From Nitrospinota bacterium (GTDB lineage: Bacteria > Nitrospinota > Nitrospinia > JACRGO01): 14,702 nucleotides of DNA. The stretch spans positions 1-14,702 of the forward strand of contig JACRGO010000143.1 of NCBI GenBank assembly GCA_016212295.1, written 5' to 3'. The position numbers and the translations under genes were made by a program. Every line of letters begins with the position of its first letter. The stretch's first letter is position 1. Shown here piece after piece: positions 8,101 through 14,566 of this stretch. The notes beneath the pieces are model-generated. The model ran no database searches. It saw only the letters and a list, made by a program, of their open reading frames with translations, and was not told the origin of the DNA.

Positions 8101-8397
8101 GGCCTTGTCTATGTTGACTCCAGGCCGGTAGCCGATGCGGTCGAGTTCCAGAAGGACGGCCCAAAGATGCTTGCACGGTTCCAGAAACCCGTCCATGTAC
8201 GGGCAATCGCAATGCATCTCCACCTCCTCGGGTGATAAAAAGATGGAGACCTCGTATTCCTCGGAGCCGAAAACGGACGCCTCCACGCTGTCGGGTCCAG
8301 TTTTTTCAATCCTTGCCCTCCGCCCATTGAAATAGTTGCGGCCCCGGTTTTGGATGGTTCCGCTGAAATGGCTTTTAAATCTTTCCGCTAAGGTCAT
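5122..8397 (-). CDS. SWIM zinc-finger SNF2-family DNA helicase/ATPase
   Basis: This 1091-residue protein begins with a SWIM zinc-binding motif (C63-x-C65 … C75-x-H77) and ends with a complete SNF2/Rad54-type ATPase. The Walker A is DDMGLGKT (660-667, K666), the DEAQ box is at 757-760, SGTPVEN is motif III, and FSQF is near 948. The second lobe has LRAGGHGLNLTAASYVFIFD and, further on, QATDRAHRIGQ (1027-1037) with the arginine finger. Such bacterial SNF2 enzymes are DNA-dependent translocases of mostly unknown role. Residues 100-620 match no domain I can name and include a lone CPIC (169-172). ATG 8397 is the natural start because the SWIM region follows at normal distance, although no clear Shine-Dalgarno precedes it. 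The 139-bp gap to the upstream chemoreceptor gene holds nothing I can identify and suggests separate transcription. Confidence 0.93.
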   Translation of the reverse strand: MTLAERFKSHFSGTIQNRGRNYFNGRRARIEKTGPDSVEASVFGSEEYEVSIFLSPEEVEMHCDCPYMDGFLEPCKHLWAVLLELDRIGYRPGVNIDKADISYSGVEDFDEAEDYFAFNALFPPKKKKEAPKIKSPLPRLPQPSWRDLISKVVRSQTLFQDAAPPLPICPICSFAIKTQESQQAQKLVLEVELWYRKKDGSPGRQESSYAARKFLEHGTGLEQQIFSLLLARNTYSYYGEMKHRIPLQTAGALLPLLEEYGHTTVSGRNHDEQWPLKIDKEGPWRFVINIQEEAGSLAMRPVFKRGEESIPIEEPSVIFSGDPMFFFHKGTFSKAEGQSAFAWITFFREKKEQVAIPAGEVDLFYESMGEAGGNIPDFSWPDNFWRETIPVQAPLPVFQLEFLGQKIKGSLEFEYSPGQDEDKMSANAFQAGEAITDFKKRRRFLRNPELEKQAVEAVNSLPGVAFDPSGQEWILAREGLMENIRLLMEKGFEVLAQDRKKIQSMSSFKLSVSSGIDWFDLEGNASFGDASVSVLDLLDALQKGERFVRLSNGESGLLPEEWLKKNQWLLELGQKQKGDGTLRFHKAHAGAIQGLSDDEYFPAKFDVLSKDFFKKLAGFSGIEEINPPARFKGTLRDYQKAGLSWLAFLRDFGFGGILADDMGLGKTVQVLALFLHTGVMEQEKPSLVVAPTSLIFNWMDEINKFAPSLDVVNYTGLNRKGLLDGPLAGKVILTTYGVLRRDIDAFREMDFFYAALDEAQAMKNTETITAKAVRALKAAHRLALSGTPVENHLGELWSLKSFLNPGLLWRKEYFDSRYGGKKEVDAEDLEKLRRLVHPFILRRKKEDVLTELPPKSEQIIHCEMSPPQRKLYNEIRDFYRIKVLGHVDSRGINKSRMTILEGLLRLRQTACHPALVKPASKAKSAKLETLMEMVGEAVEEGHKALVFSQFVTMLDLIKPAVKGKKIPYAYLDGRTIKRKEEVKKFQENKDCKLFLISLRAGGHGLNLTAASYVFIFDPWWNPAVEAQATDRAHRIGQTQKVFTYRLITKDTVEEKIMALQEKKKELVGSIISGEGSLFKKIGREDIEFLFG

Positions 8398-8536
8398 TGC
8401 TATACAAGGATATAAAAAATAATTTAGCAGGGGTTAGACAGGATATTTTGTTCTAAGCTTGCATGACAGAAAGGAAATCCGTAGAAAGTTGGAAATCAGG
8501 CGGGCGGCGGGTGATAATTTGGCGGACATTAAGGCG

Positions 8537-9925
8537 CTACTTGAACTTCAAGCTGTCCAGGTCTCCGAACTCGTCTTCCGTGTCTTCCGGCCTAAAGTCC
8601 TCCGAGGGCCCATCAAAATTATCATTCCGCAGGGTCGGCAATTTTATTTCCTCCTCCTGTTCTTCCTCCTCATCTGAGCATTTCTCTTCCCTAAGGGAAA
8701 ACGCGGAAACAACATCTTTCAGGTCGTCCGCCAAAACGGAGAGATCAAGGGCAAGGGACGCCAGTTGATTCATGGAAGCGGATTGCTCCTCCGTGGCCGC
8801 GGCGGTCTCTTCAGTGGCCGCGGCGTTGTCCTGGGCCAAGTCAGCCACTTCCTCTATGGCTTGCACCATTTTCTCGGTTTCCCTGGCCTGGACTCCAGTA
8901 ACGGAGGATATATCCTGGACCTCTTTCGCGGTCGCCATGACCCCTTCCGATATCCTGCCCAGGGAGCCTACGATGGTTTGCAAGACCCCGCGGCCGTCCT
9001 TGAGTCCGCTGGAAACGGCCCCGAAGGAATCCAGAATGGTGTGGTGCTCCTCCTGTATATCTTCCACTATGGCCTTGATTTTGTTCGCGAATTCCCTTGT
9101 AGTTTCGGCGAGCTTCCGGACCTCGTCCGCCACCACCGCGAACCCGGCGCCGTATTCGCCCGCCCTGGCTGCTTCAATGGCGGCATTCAGGGCAAGGAGA
9201 TTGGTCTGCTGGGAAATTTCAGTAATCATGTCCACGGTTTTGTTGATTTCAGCGGTCTTTTTCACAAAGCGTTTTACCATGCCCAGGGACTCGTCGATTT
9301 TGGAAAAAACCTGTTCCATTTCACCAAGGGCCGCTTCAGTCGCCTTGCCGGCCTCCTGGGCCTTTGTGGCCATCCCTTCCGCCGTCCTGGCCGCGAGTTC
9401 CACTTTTTCATTTATCTTGCCGGTCCCATCGGCCAACTGTTTGGTGATTTCAGAGGCCCCTTCAACCAATTCCGTCTGTTTTTCCGCCCCTTGGGAAATA
9501 TTTTCCACGGATGAGGATATCTCCAGTATGGTGGATTTCATCTCCTGGGCCATGCTGGAAAAACTTGAGGCTGAATCCGAAATCTGGTTAGAGGTGGTCT
9601 TCATCTTGCCGGCCAGATTTCTCAAATTGAGGACCATCTGATTAAAGGCGTCCACCAATGCCCCGATTTCGTCCCTGGACTTGATGTCCACGTCCTCGGT
9701 CAAGTCTCCGCTGCTTATGACCTTGCTGAAGGCCACGAGTTTTTGTACGTCCCTGGTCAAGCTGTTGGAGAAAAAATAGGCGAGGGCCATGCCGATCCCG
9801 ATGCAGGAAACCACAGTGAATATCTGGTATTGCAAATTGTCCAGAATGAAGCTTTTGGCGAAAAGACCGATGACCAGATTTGAAAAAATGACCACCAGGT
9901 ATCCAAGAATAATTTTTTTCTTCAT
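8537..9925 (-). CDS. Methyl-accepting chemotaxis protein lacking a periplasmic ligand domain
   Basis: This 462-residue protein has two transmembrane segments (about 5-22 and 34-53) separated by only about 11 residues, a HAMP domain (about 54-106), and a long coiled-coil signalling domain. The hairpin tip is canonical: [20 protein letters not shown] (238-257), then [13 protein letters not shown], where CheA and CheW bind. Glutamate/glutamine/alanine-rich flanks such as [20 protein letters not shown] are typical methylation-helix sequence. The C-terminus is a very acidic tail (419-460) with no NWETF-like CheR/CheB tether. With no external domain, the signal is probably sensed in the membrane or cytoplasm, or delivered by a partner protein. 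The start at 9925 is preferred because TM1 follows at once and AAGGG lies upstream; an in-frame ATG at 10066 would overlap the ferritin-like gene and add an unrelated basic stretch. It is 10 bp downstream of that gene and likely co-transcribed. Confidence 0.95.
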   Translation of the reverse strand: MKKKIILGYLVVIFSNLVIGLFAKSFILDNLQYQIFTVVSCIGIGMALAYFFSNSLTRDVQKLVAFSKVISSGDLTEDVDIKSRDEIGALVDAFNQMVLNLRNLAGKMKTTSNQISDSASSFSSMAQEMKSTILEISSSVENISQGAEKQTELVEGASEITKQLADGTGKINEKVELAARTAEGMATKAQEAGKATEAALGEMEQVFSKIDESLGMVKRFVKKTAEINKTVDMITEISQQTNLLALNAAIEAARAGEYGAGFAVVADEVRKLAETTREFANKIKAIVEDIQEEHHTILDSFGAVSSGLKDGRGVLQTIVGSLGRISEGVMATAKEVQDISSVTGVQARETEKMVQAIEEVADLAQDNAAATEETAAATEEQSASMNQLASLALDLSVLADDLKDVVSAFSLREEKCSDEEEEQEEEIKLPTLRNDNFDGPSEDFRPEDTEDEFGDLDSLKFK

Positions 9926-9935
9926 TTTATGGCCC

Positions 9936-10151
9936 TTAATTGTCCTTGTAAATTCCTCTATCCAGCTCTTCCTCAAGAATGCGCTGGTGTTCGATCTCCT
10001 GGCGGACCAGTTCCTTGAACATCTTCCTTGCGCCCGGGTCCTCGGCCATTTGGGCCGCCTTTTCATAAAAGGCCTGGGATTGCTTTTCGTGCTCGATGGC
10101 CATGCGGATGGCGTCAGCGGGATGTATTAAATCGGGGTAAATCAGGCTCAT
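9936..10151 (-). CDS. Half-length ferritin-like (rubrerythrin-type) protein
   Basis: The product is 71 residues, predicted as two amphipathic helices (about 12-36 and 39-63). Residues 13-60 resemble the first helix pair of rubrerythrin and other ferritin-like diiron proteins: a glutamate in [15 protein letters not shown] (E20 or E22) and an ExxH in QEIEHQ (E52, H55). A full ferritin-like four-helix bundle needs two such hairpins, so this protein would have to dimerise to form a diiron site, as encapsulated ferritins do. The start is secure: AAAGGAG lies about 7 bases before the ATG. It ends 10 bp before the chemoreceptor start, implying one transcript. Iron binding or oxygen/peroxide chemistry is inference; a structural role or a stray fragment of rubrerythrin is possible. 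Confidence 0.8.
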   Translation of the reverse strand: MSLIYPDLIHPADAIRMAIEHEKQSQAFYEKAAQMAEDPGARKMFKELVRQEIEHQRILEEELDRGIYKDN

Positions 10152-10187
10152 GGGCTTCTCCTTTACTATTTAAGCAATTTTATTAAA

Positions 10188-10350
10188 GTTCACGGTGTCA
10201 GGGACCAGGGGCCAGTTTGTTTCTCCATGAATCTTCTCAAACCATCAACTATTCCACCAATTTCAGTGGCTTGGCCGCCAAATGGACAGATATTGCCGGA
10301 AATCGATATCGTTTGGTTTTGCTGCCCCCTGGTCCCTGACACCCGTGAAC
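10188..10350. repeat. Inverted-repeat mini-element with cagggac-type arms
   Basis: The left arm 10188-10211 (gttcacggtgtcagggacca…) and right arm 10326-10350 are reverse complements except for one inserted G, giving arms of about 24 bp around 114 bp of unique sequence. The left arm contains 7-base units cagggac and caggggc, so it belongs with the other heptamer families here. The minus strand across the element is open for 50 codons from a GTG at 10342 to a TGA at 10190, but without a ribosome binding site. It occupies most of the 244-bp spacer between arnT-like and ferritin-like genes and could act as a terminator stem in transcripts. Confidence 0.75.
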
Positions 10351-10395
10351 TATAGTATAACAATTATTTTAATCAGAGCCAATAAAATGTTTTTT

Positions 10396-12054
10396 TTAAG
10401 AACCATACAAAAGCATATATGAGGGGGTTTCAGATAGTATGGACAGAGGATGTCCAGCCAGCCCCCTAACCTCCTCCAGATGCCTGCGTTTTATCACAAG
10501 AAAAATCCTTTTGCCGGGCTCAAAAAAGTTTTTTAAGCTGTTTTCATTTTCAATGACGTAGCGTCCGGCCTCTTCCTGGTCTTCCTCGAAAAGGATCTCC
10601 CTTGGTTGGGACACGTTGATGATCCTTTCCCCGGTATAAAAGGGGAGGCTATTGAGCATGCATTTATAGGCAATGATTTTGTCTCCCGGCTTGAAATGCT
10701 CCTTGATTTTTTTAACGAACACGGGGGTTGGGCTTAGCAAAGGCTCCACTGAGGAAATGGACCGCGCCACCACGAGACAGCACAAAAGGAAACCCAGCGT
10801 TGCAATGGGAAAAAAAAACGCGGCCCGGTTTGTCTTTATGGAAAACCAGGCGGCCGCCATACCCGCGCAGCAAAAAAAGAGCAGGAAGATTGAGGCATTT
10901 CTAAGAGGGGAGAGGTCATATTGAGCCCAACCTGAGAAACGCGGGGTATATATAAAAAAAGCGGTCAGGAAAACCCCAATGAGTAAAAATCCCGCCAGAT
11001 AAAGAGAGAGGGAGAGCCGGATTGTGGGCCTATTGTCTTCAGGCTCCATTATAAGGTCTCTCCACATCTTTCCAGTCAACAAGGCGGTGGCCGGGAAAAT
11101 GGGCAATAAATAGTGCACGAGTTTGGAACCGGACAGGGAAAAAAAGACCAACGGCCCGATAATCCAGACCGCCAGAAACCGGTTGTTCCCTTTTTCCGGC
11201 GTTCCATTAAAGGAAAAATAATCCTTGATCAAAGACGGCAAAAGAGGGGTCCAGGGCAGGAGGCCGATAAGGAAAACCGGGATAAAATAAAATATCGAAC
11301 CTGGCCTGCCATGTACCTTGGAAAAAAAGCGGTCGATAGTGTGGAAGAAGACAAAGTACTGGAGGAGGCCCGGATTTTTCCAGCAAAGCCAGATAAACCA
11401 TGGTCCGCAAATAGCGGCAGCCACCAACAGCCCTCTGCCCCACCCCAGCCTGAAAAACTCCCTCCATTTTCCGGCGATAACTAAATCCAGCCCGATTATC
11501 ATGGCGGGAAGGAGAACTCCAACAGGGCCTTTGGTCAGCATGGCCCCGGAAAGGGAAAGAAAAAAAAGCCACCAATTTAATTTTTTCGCAAGCCCCTTGC
11601 AATAAAAGAGAAGGGAAAGAGTAATAAAAAGGGCCAGGAGCATATCCGTCACCAGGTAACGGGAAATAAAAAAATATTCCATGGTGGATAAGAGCGCCAG
11701 CCCGGAAAGGAATCCCGCCAAGGTGTCGAAGAGAAATTTTCCTAAAAAAAAGGTGGCCATGATTCCGCCCAAGCCGAAGAGGGCCTGTGGAAAACGCGCC
11801 GCGAATTCATTTTCCCCGAAGAGCTTAAAGGAGGCCGCGGTGGCCCAGTAGATGAGGGGAGGCTTATGGAAGTGTTTTATGAAGTTGTAGCGCGGCGTGG
11901 TCCAGTCCCCGGACCGGGCCATTTCCCAGGAGATTTCAGCGTACCGCGCCTCGCTGGTTTCCATGAGGCCATGGCTTCCAAGAAAGGAAAAGAGAAAAAG
12001 AGAGGAGACCAGGAGCAACGCCGGCCAGTCTCCGAATTTTTTGAGTGTTTGCAT
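10396..12054 (-). CDS. ArnT/PMT-type (GT39-like) membrane glycosyltransferase
   Basis: This 552-residue polytopic protein matches the ArnT/PMT family in length and in its N-terminal signature: METSEARYAEISWEMARSGD (31-50), followed by P54, then KHFHKPPLIYWATAASFKLF (60-79). In this family the acidic residues of the first periplasmic loop (here E32/E35) bind metal and catalyse transfer from a polyprenyl-phosphate sugar donor. ArnT itself adds aminoarabinose to lipid A; relatives glycosylate other lipids or proteins, and none of the arn pathway genes is nearby, so the substrate is unknown. About a dozen hydrophobic segments run to about residue 430, followed by a soluble C-terminal domain of about 120 residues. 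The upstream leader holds a heptamer repeat and only a weak Shine-Dalgarno (GAGTAAG), and the gene is separated from rdgC by a repeat element, so it probably has its own promoter. Confidence 0.9.
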   Translation of the reverse strand: MQTLKKFGDWPALLLVSSLFLFSFLGSHGLMETSEARYAEISWEMARSGDWTTPRYNFIKHFHKPPLIYWATAASFKLFGENEFAARFPQALFGLGGIMATFFLGKFLFDTLAGFLSGLALLSTMEYFFISRYLVTDMLLALFITLSLLFYCKGLAKKLNWWLFFLSLSGAMLTKGPVGVLLPAMIIGLDLVIAGKWREFFRLGWGRGLLVAAAICGPWFIWLCWKNPGLLQYFVFFHTIDRFFSKVHGRPGSIFYFIPVFLIGLLPWTPLLPSLIKDYFSFNGTPEKGNNRFLAVWIIGPLVFFSLSGSKLVHYLLPIFPATALLTGKMWRDLIMEPEDNRPTIRLSLSLYLAGFLLIGVFLTAFFIYTPRFSGWAQYDLSPLRNASIFLLFFCCAGMAAAWFSIKTNRAAFFFPIATLGFLLCCLVVARSISSVEPLLSPTPVFVKKIKEHFKPGDKIIAYKCMLNSLPFYTGERIINVSQPREILFEEDQEEAGRYVIENENSLKNFFEPGKRIFLVIKRRHLEEVRGLAGHPLSILSETPSYMLLYGS

Positions 12055-12084
12055 TTTAGATACTTACTCGCTCATGCGGTTCCT

Positions 12085-12105
12085 TGTTCGATATTCAATA
12101 TTCGA
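12085..12105 (+). repeat. Short heptamer repeat (tattcga-type) in the leader of the ArnT-like gene
   Basis: Three consecutive 7-base units read tgttcga, tattcaa and tattcga. They also make the near-palindrome ttcgatatt-c-aatattcgaa (12087-12106). It lies 31-51 bases upstream of the ArnT-like start, on the untranslated side, so it could be either an operator-like palindrome or another member of the heptamer class. Confidence 0.5.
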
Positions 12106-12147
12106 ATGTTGCATGAACGGGGGTTTTAGTTCAGGCACTATATATTA

Positions 12148-12292
12148 AACCACGAAGGGCGCGAAGATCACGAAGATCAATTAAAGGTTTTTCAGCCTCT
12201 CGATTTCTTCGAGAGAAAACGCATTTGAAAATTTTGAGGCCCTCTTGAAGTCAAAAATATTTTTCTTCGTGCCCTTAGCGCTCTTCGTGGTT
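12148..12292. repeat. Inverted-repeat mini-element with cacgaag-type arms
   Basis: The arms 12148-12175 (aaccacgaagggcgcgaaga…) and 12265-12292 are reverse complements at 24 of 28 positions. Unlike the other families, the unit here is 9 bases (accacgaag, ggcgcgaag, atcacgaag). The 89 bp in the middle read on the minus strand as KNIFDFKRASKFSNAFSLEE, continuing to a stop at 12181, which looks like the tail of a protein but has no start. The element fills the spacer between rdgC and the ArnT-like gene, ending 5 bp from the rdgC stop. A read-through hairpin could help end rdgC transcription. Confidence 0.7.
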
Positions 12293-12297
12293 ATTCA

Positions 12298-13464
12298 TTA
12301 ATTTTCCGAAGCCGCCCAATTTTCCATTTGCTTCTTCTTTTTTGTCCATTCATTGCCAAGCCGGTCCTGAAGGAAGGAAGAAAAAAGGCTGTCGAACTTT
12401 TGTAACCCTTGTTCCAAAAGAGACATGCGCTCAAAAAAAATCGCCTCCCTTTCGCTTACTTCATCAACCTCCGCGTCCTTTTCCAGTTTGACAGGGGGAC
12501 ACCTGAAAGACGCGAAGTCAAAGGTCTCGCCCTTCAAAATCAATTTCCATGTCTGCTCGTCCTTTTCCATGTATATGGCGGCCTCGGTGATCTTTTTATC
12601 TTCCCGGAGGGCCATGCGCGCCTCGCTGAACCTGGACTGTGGGCCGGCGATGGTTATTTTCCCTCCTTCCAGCTTGTCATCCTTAAGCGCCATGCGGTTA
12701 TCCACGTATGAAATAAAAGGCGTCCCTTTCTCCAGCAGGCCCGGTCTGTTGATTTCGTATCTTGAGCCGGAATTTTTTGTCCTGTACATGAGCCAGAACA
12801 GGAAATCCCAACCGATCCATTTATTGTGCTCAATCAGGGAAACCACGTCGTCAGCCGTGGTCTGGTTGGACTTTCGCAGGGCGGGGATCAAGTCCTTGGA
12901 GAGGACCGATTCCGCCCTGGAATAGGGATGGACCAATATCAAGCGCATCCCATGAAAGGTTTTATGGAAATGGTCCTCGAAAATTTCAATAATTTTTTTT
13001 CTCAGGCTCGCGAAAAGCAGGGTCCCTGTCTTGGTGTCCCAAACCGCGTCGTAAGTGGAAGGGACCGGCGGGACCTTGGAGAAAAGGGCCATTTTGACCC
13101 TTTCCAGCAGCTCTTCTTTTTCGCTTTTAGGGACCCATTTAAAGCCGGGGTTTGCCTCCAGGAATTCTTCCTCTGCTTTAGCCCTTCCGGCCTTCACCAG
13201 GGCCGAAGGCAATTTGCGTTGGTCCAGGCGCAGGGTCAGGGCCAGGTACCGGCCGCGGAGAAAGGAATGAGGGTCCTCGAATTCCGTTTCCTGATGTTCG
13301 TGGACATGGACCCAACCCCAGGAAGACTCATCCAAGGTGTTGTCGATGGAACGAAAGGCATGCTTGGCCAGAAGTTCCGACGCCCATTGAAAAAGGTCGC
13401 CTGGAGGTAGCCCCCCCTCGACCCGGTACTGGCGCATGCTGACGGTGTTTGAAATAATGCCCAT
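12298..13464 (-). CDS. rdgC: RdgC-family recombination-associated protein
   Basis: This 388-residue protein resembles the RdgC family, which in E. coli forms a ring around double-stranded DNA and restrains RecA activity. The order of features fits: an N-terminal β-rich half with WGWVHVHE (49-56), the LALTLRLDQRKLPSALVKAG segment, a lysine/glutamate-rich helical stretch with KSEKEELLERVKMALFSKVP, then the YDAVWDTKTGTLLFASLRKK strand-turn region and EIFEDHF. It is longer than E. coli RdgC (about 300 residues), with a charged C-terminal extension, so it belongs to a divergent branch and an altered role is possible. The start is supported by AAAGGAG about 9 bases before the ATG. The gene is divergent from cysE, and its upstream region carries the direct repeats at 13486-13507. 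It stands alone, with no recombination partner beside it. Confidence 0.82.
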   Translation of the reverse strand: MGIISNTVSMRQYRVEGGLPPGDLFQWASELLAKHAFRSIDNTLDESSWGWVHVHEHQETEFEDPHSFLRGRYLALTLRLDQRKLPSALVKAGRAKAEEEFLEANPGFKWVPKSEKEELLERVKMALFSKVPPVPSTYDAVWDTKTGTLLFASLRKKIIEIFEDHFHKTFHGMRLILVHPYSRAESVLSKDLIPALRKSNQTTADDVVSLIEHNKWIGWDFLFWLMYRTKNSGSRYEINRPGLLEKGTPFISYVDNRMALKDDKLEGGKITIAGPQSRFSEARMALREDKKITEAAIYMEKDEQTWKLILKGETFDFASFRCPPVKLEKDAEVDEVSEREAIFFERMSLLEQGLQKFDSLFSSFLQDRLGNEWTKKKKQMENWAASEN

Positions 13465-13485
13465 TAATTTTTCTCCTTTATATTA

Positions 13486-13507
13486 TTACGTTCAGAAATT
13501 TACGTTC
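13486..13507 (-). promoter_or_regulatory. Pair of GAACGTAA direct repeats upstream of rdgC
   Basis: On the minus strand, GAACGTAA occurs twice (13507-13500 and 13493-13486), 14 bases apart start to start, between about 20 and 45 bases before the rdgC ATG. The outer copy overlaps the palindrome GTTCGAAC (13504-13511). Repeats of this kind in a promoter-proximal position could bind a regulator. No known operator is matched, and a coincidence is possible. Confidence 0.3.
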
Positions 13508-13595
13508 GAACCAAGCTGTATAAAAAAGTTTACGGGATTTAGAGTCGAAATCGCAAAAAATGGCGCTTAATAAAATCTCAAATTACAATTAGTGT

Positions 13596-13714
13596 AACTG
13601 TTCAGGGTTCAGGGTTTAAAAACCGCCAAACACGGCAATGTAAGGGCAAGGTTTTTTTTAGGACGCTCCACTACAGGGTTTTCTATAACCTGGAACCCTG
13701 AACCGTGAACGGTT
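13596..13714. repeat. Mini-element with ggttcag heptamer inverted arms (left copy)
   Basis: The arms 13596-13616 and 13694-13714 are reverse complements at 19 of 21 bases. The left arm is built from gttcagg, gttcagg, gttt. The 77-bp interior contains acggcaatg, a T-run, ctccac and cagggttttctataacc, all of which recur in the same order at 14575-14702. It sits in the divergent rdgC-cysE spacer. Apart from this element, the promoter at 13807-13835 and the rdgC upstream repeats, I see nothing else in the 378 bp between the two starts. Confidence 0.8.
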
Positions 13715-13806
13715 GCCAATTACTGAATGTCCAAAACAATTCCATTTCTTTTTACTGTCATATTACAGATGCAGTAAGAGGCTAGCCTTGGATAAAGTTT
13801 TTAATC

Positions 13807-13835
13807 TTGACAGAAATTGTCGGGAATTGTATAGT
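13807..13835 (+). promoter_or_regulatory. Near-consensus sigma-70 promoter of cysE
   Basis: TTGACA (13807-13812, a perfect -35), a 17-base spacer and TATAGT (13830-13835, one mismatch to TATAAT) form a very good promoter. Transcription should start about 5-8 bases later, near 13841-13843, at the cysE ATG. GACA-N5-TGTC overlaps the -35 (13809-13821), and TGTCAA at 13835-13840 is the reverse complement of the -35, so a repressor site is possible but unproven. Confidence 0.7.
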
Positions 13836-13842
13836 GTCAAAT

Positions 13843-14511
13843 ATGCTTAACCAAATAAGAAAAGACATTAAAATGGTGCTGGAACGTGACCCTGCATCAA
13901 GGAACCCACTGGAAATTATTCTATGCTATGCGGGCTTTCACGCCCTGATCTTCCATAGAATAGCGCACTGGCTTTGGAAGCATGAAATGTTCCTTATAGG
14001 CCGTGTGCTTTCCCATATCAGCCGATTCCTGACCGGCATTGAAATTCATCCAGGGGCCAAGATAGGGGACGGCTTTTTCATCGACCACGGGATGGGCGTG
14101 GTGATAGGAGAGACCGCCGAGGTGGGCGATAATTGCATGATTTATCACGGCGTGACATTGGGGGGATTCAGCATGAAAAAGGAAAAAAGGCATCCCACCA
14201 TAGGAAACAATGTGATAATAGGCGCGGGCGCGAAGGTATTGGGTCCAATCAAGGTAGGGGACAACAGCAAGATAGGGTCCGGCTCCGTGGTTTTGGGAGA
14301 CGTCCCGCGCAACAGCACGGTGATCGGAGTGCCGGGAAGGATTATATACCGCCGGGACCCCGCCGCCGGGAGCGCCGGCGAGGAGTACAATTGGCAATCA
14401 TCGACGGACCCGGTGGCGCAGGCCATCAAGTGTCTGCTTGAAAAAATTCCCCAGATCGAAAAGGAAATCCAGGAACTCCGCGTGAAGCTGAAAAATATGG
14501 AAGAGAAATAA
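13843..14511 (+). CDS. cysE: Serine O-acetyltransferase (short form)
   Basis: This 222-residue enzyme acetylates L-serine from acetyl-CoA, the first step of cysteine synthesis in the cytoplasm. Left-handed β-helix hexapeptides span about residues 66-165. Key motifs are [12 protein letters not shown] (64-75), [11 protein letters not shown] (81-91), YHGVTLGG (101-108), KRHPTIG (115-121) and [13 protein letters not shown] (127-139). H82 and H117 correspond to catalytic and substrate-binding histidines of E. coli CysE; the catalytic acid is E67 here, as in other short forms. The C-terminus is a charged helix ending NMEEK, not the isoleucine that docks into cysteine synthase. The ATG at 13843 aligns with family N-termini; an upstream TTG at 13807 is really the promoter -35. 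No Shine-Dalgarno precedes the ATG, consistent with a leaderless mRNA. It is divergent from rdgC, with no cysK visible in the window. Confidence 0.95.
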   Translation: MLNQIRKDIKMVLERDPASRNPLEIILCYAGFHALIFHRIAHWLWKHEMFLIGRVLSHISRFLTGIEIHPGAKIGDGFFIDHGMGVVIGETAEVGDNCMIYHGVTLGGFSMKKEKRHPTIGNNVIIGAGAKVLGPIKVGDNSKIGSGSVVLGDVPRNSTVIGVPGRIIYRRDPAAGSAGEEYNWQSSTDPVAQAIKCLLEKIPQIEKEIQELRVKLKNMEEK

Positions 14512-14513
14512 AC

Positions 14514-14543
14514 AACCGTTTTCGGTTAACGGTTTACAGTTAA
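14514..14543 (+). repeat. Heptamer repeat (cggttaa-type) just after cysE
   Basis: Three units cggttaa, cggttta, cagttaa (14523-14543) follow the cysE stop by 11 bases. The preceding aaccg (14514-14518) pairs with cggtt (14523-14527) around TTTT to make a small hairpin. No T-run follows, so it is not a convincing terminator. Confidence 0.6.
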
Positions 14544-14566
14544 AAGCCTATGGAATTAATTTAGCC

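Noticed and set aside
8772-9641. 289-codon plus-strand open frame
   Set aside because: It is antisense to the chemoreceptor, whose motifs are unmistakable.
9926-10066. N-terminal extension of the chemoreceptor by 47 residues
   Set aside because: It would overlap the well-supported ferritin-like gene in another frame and adds a basic stretch unlike receptor N-termini.
13504-13511. LexA-type operator (GTTCGAAC) before rdgC
   Set aside because: It lacks the spacing of known LexA boxes, and an 8-base palindrome alone is weak evidence.
13807-13842. TTG start codon for cysE
   Set aside because: The TTG is part of a TTGACA -35 box with a matching -10, and family N-termini align at 13843.
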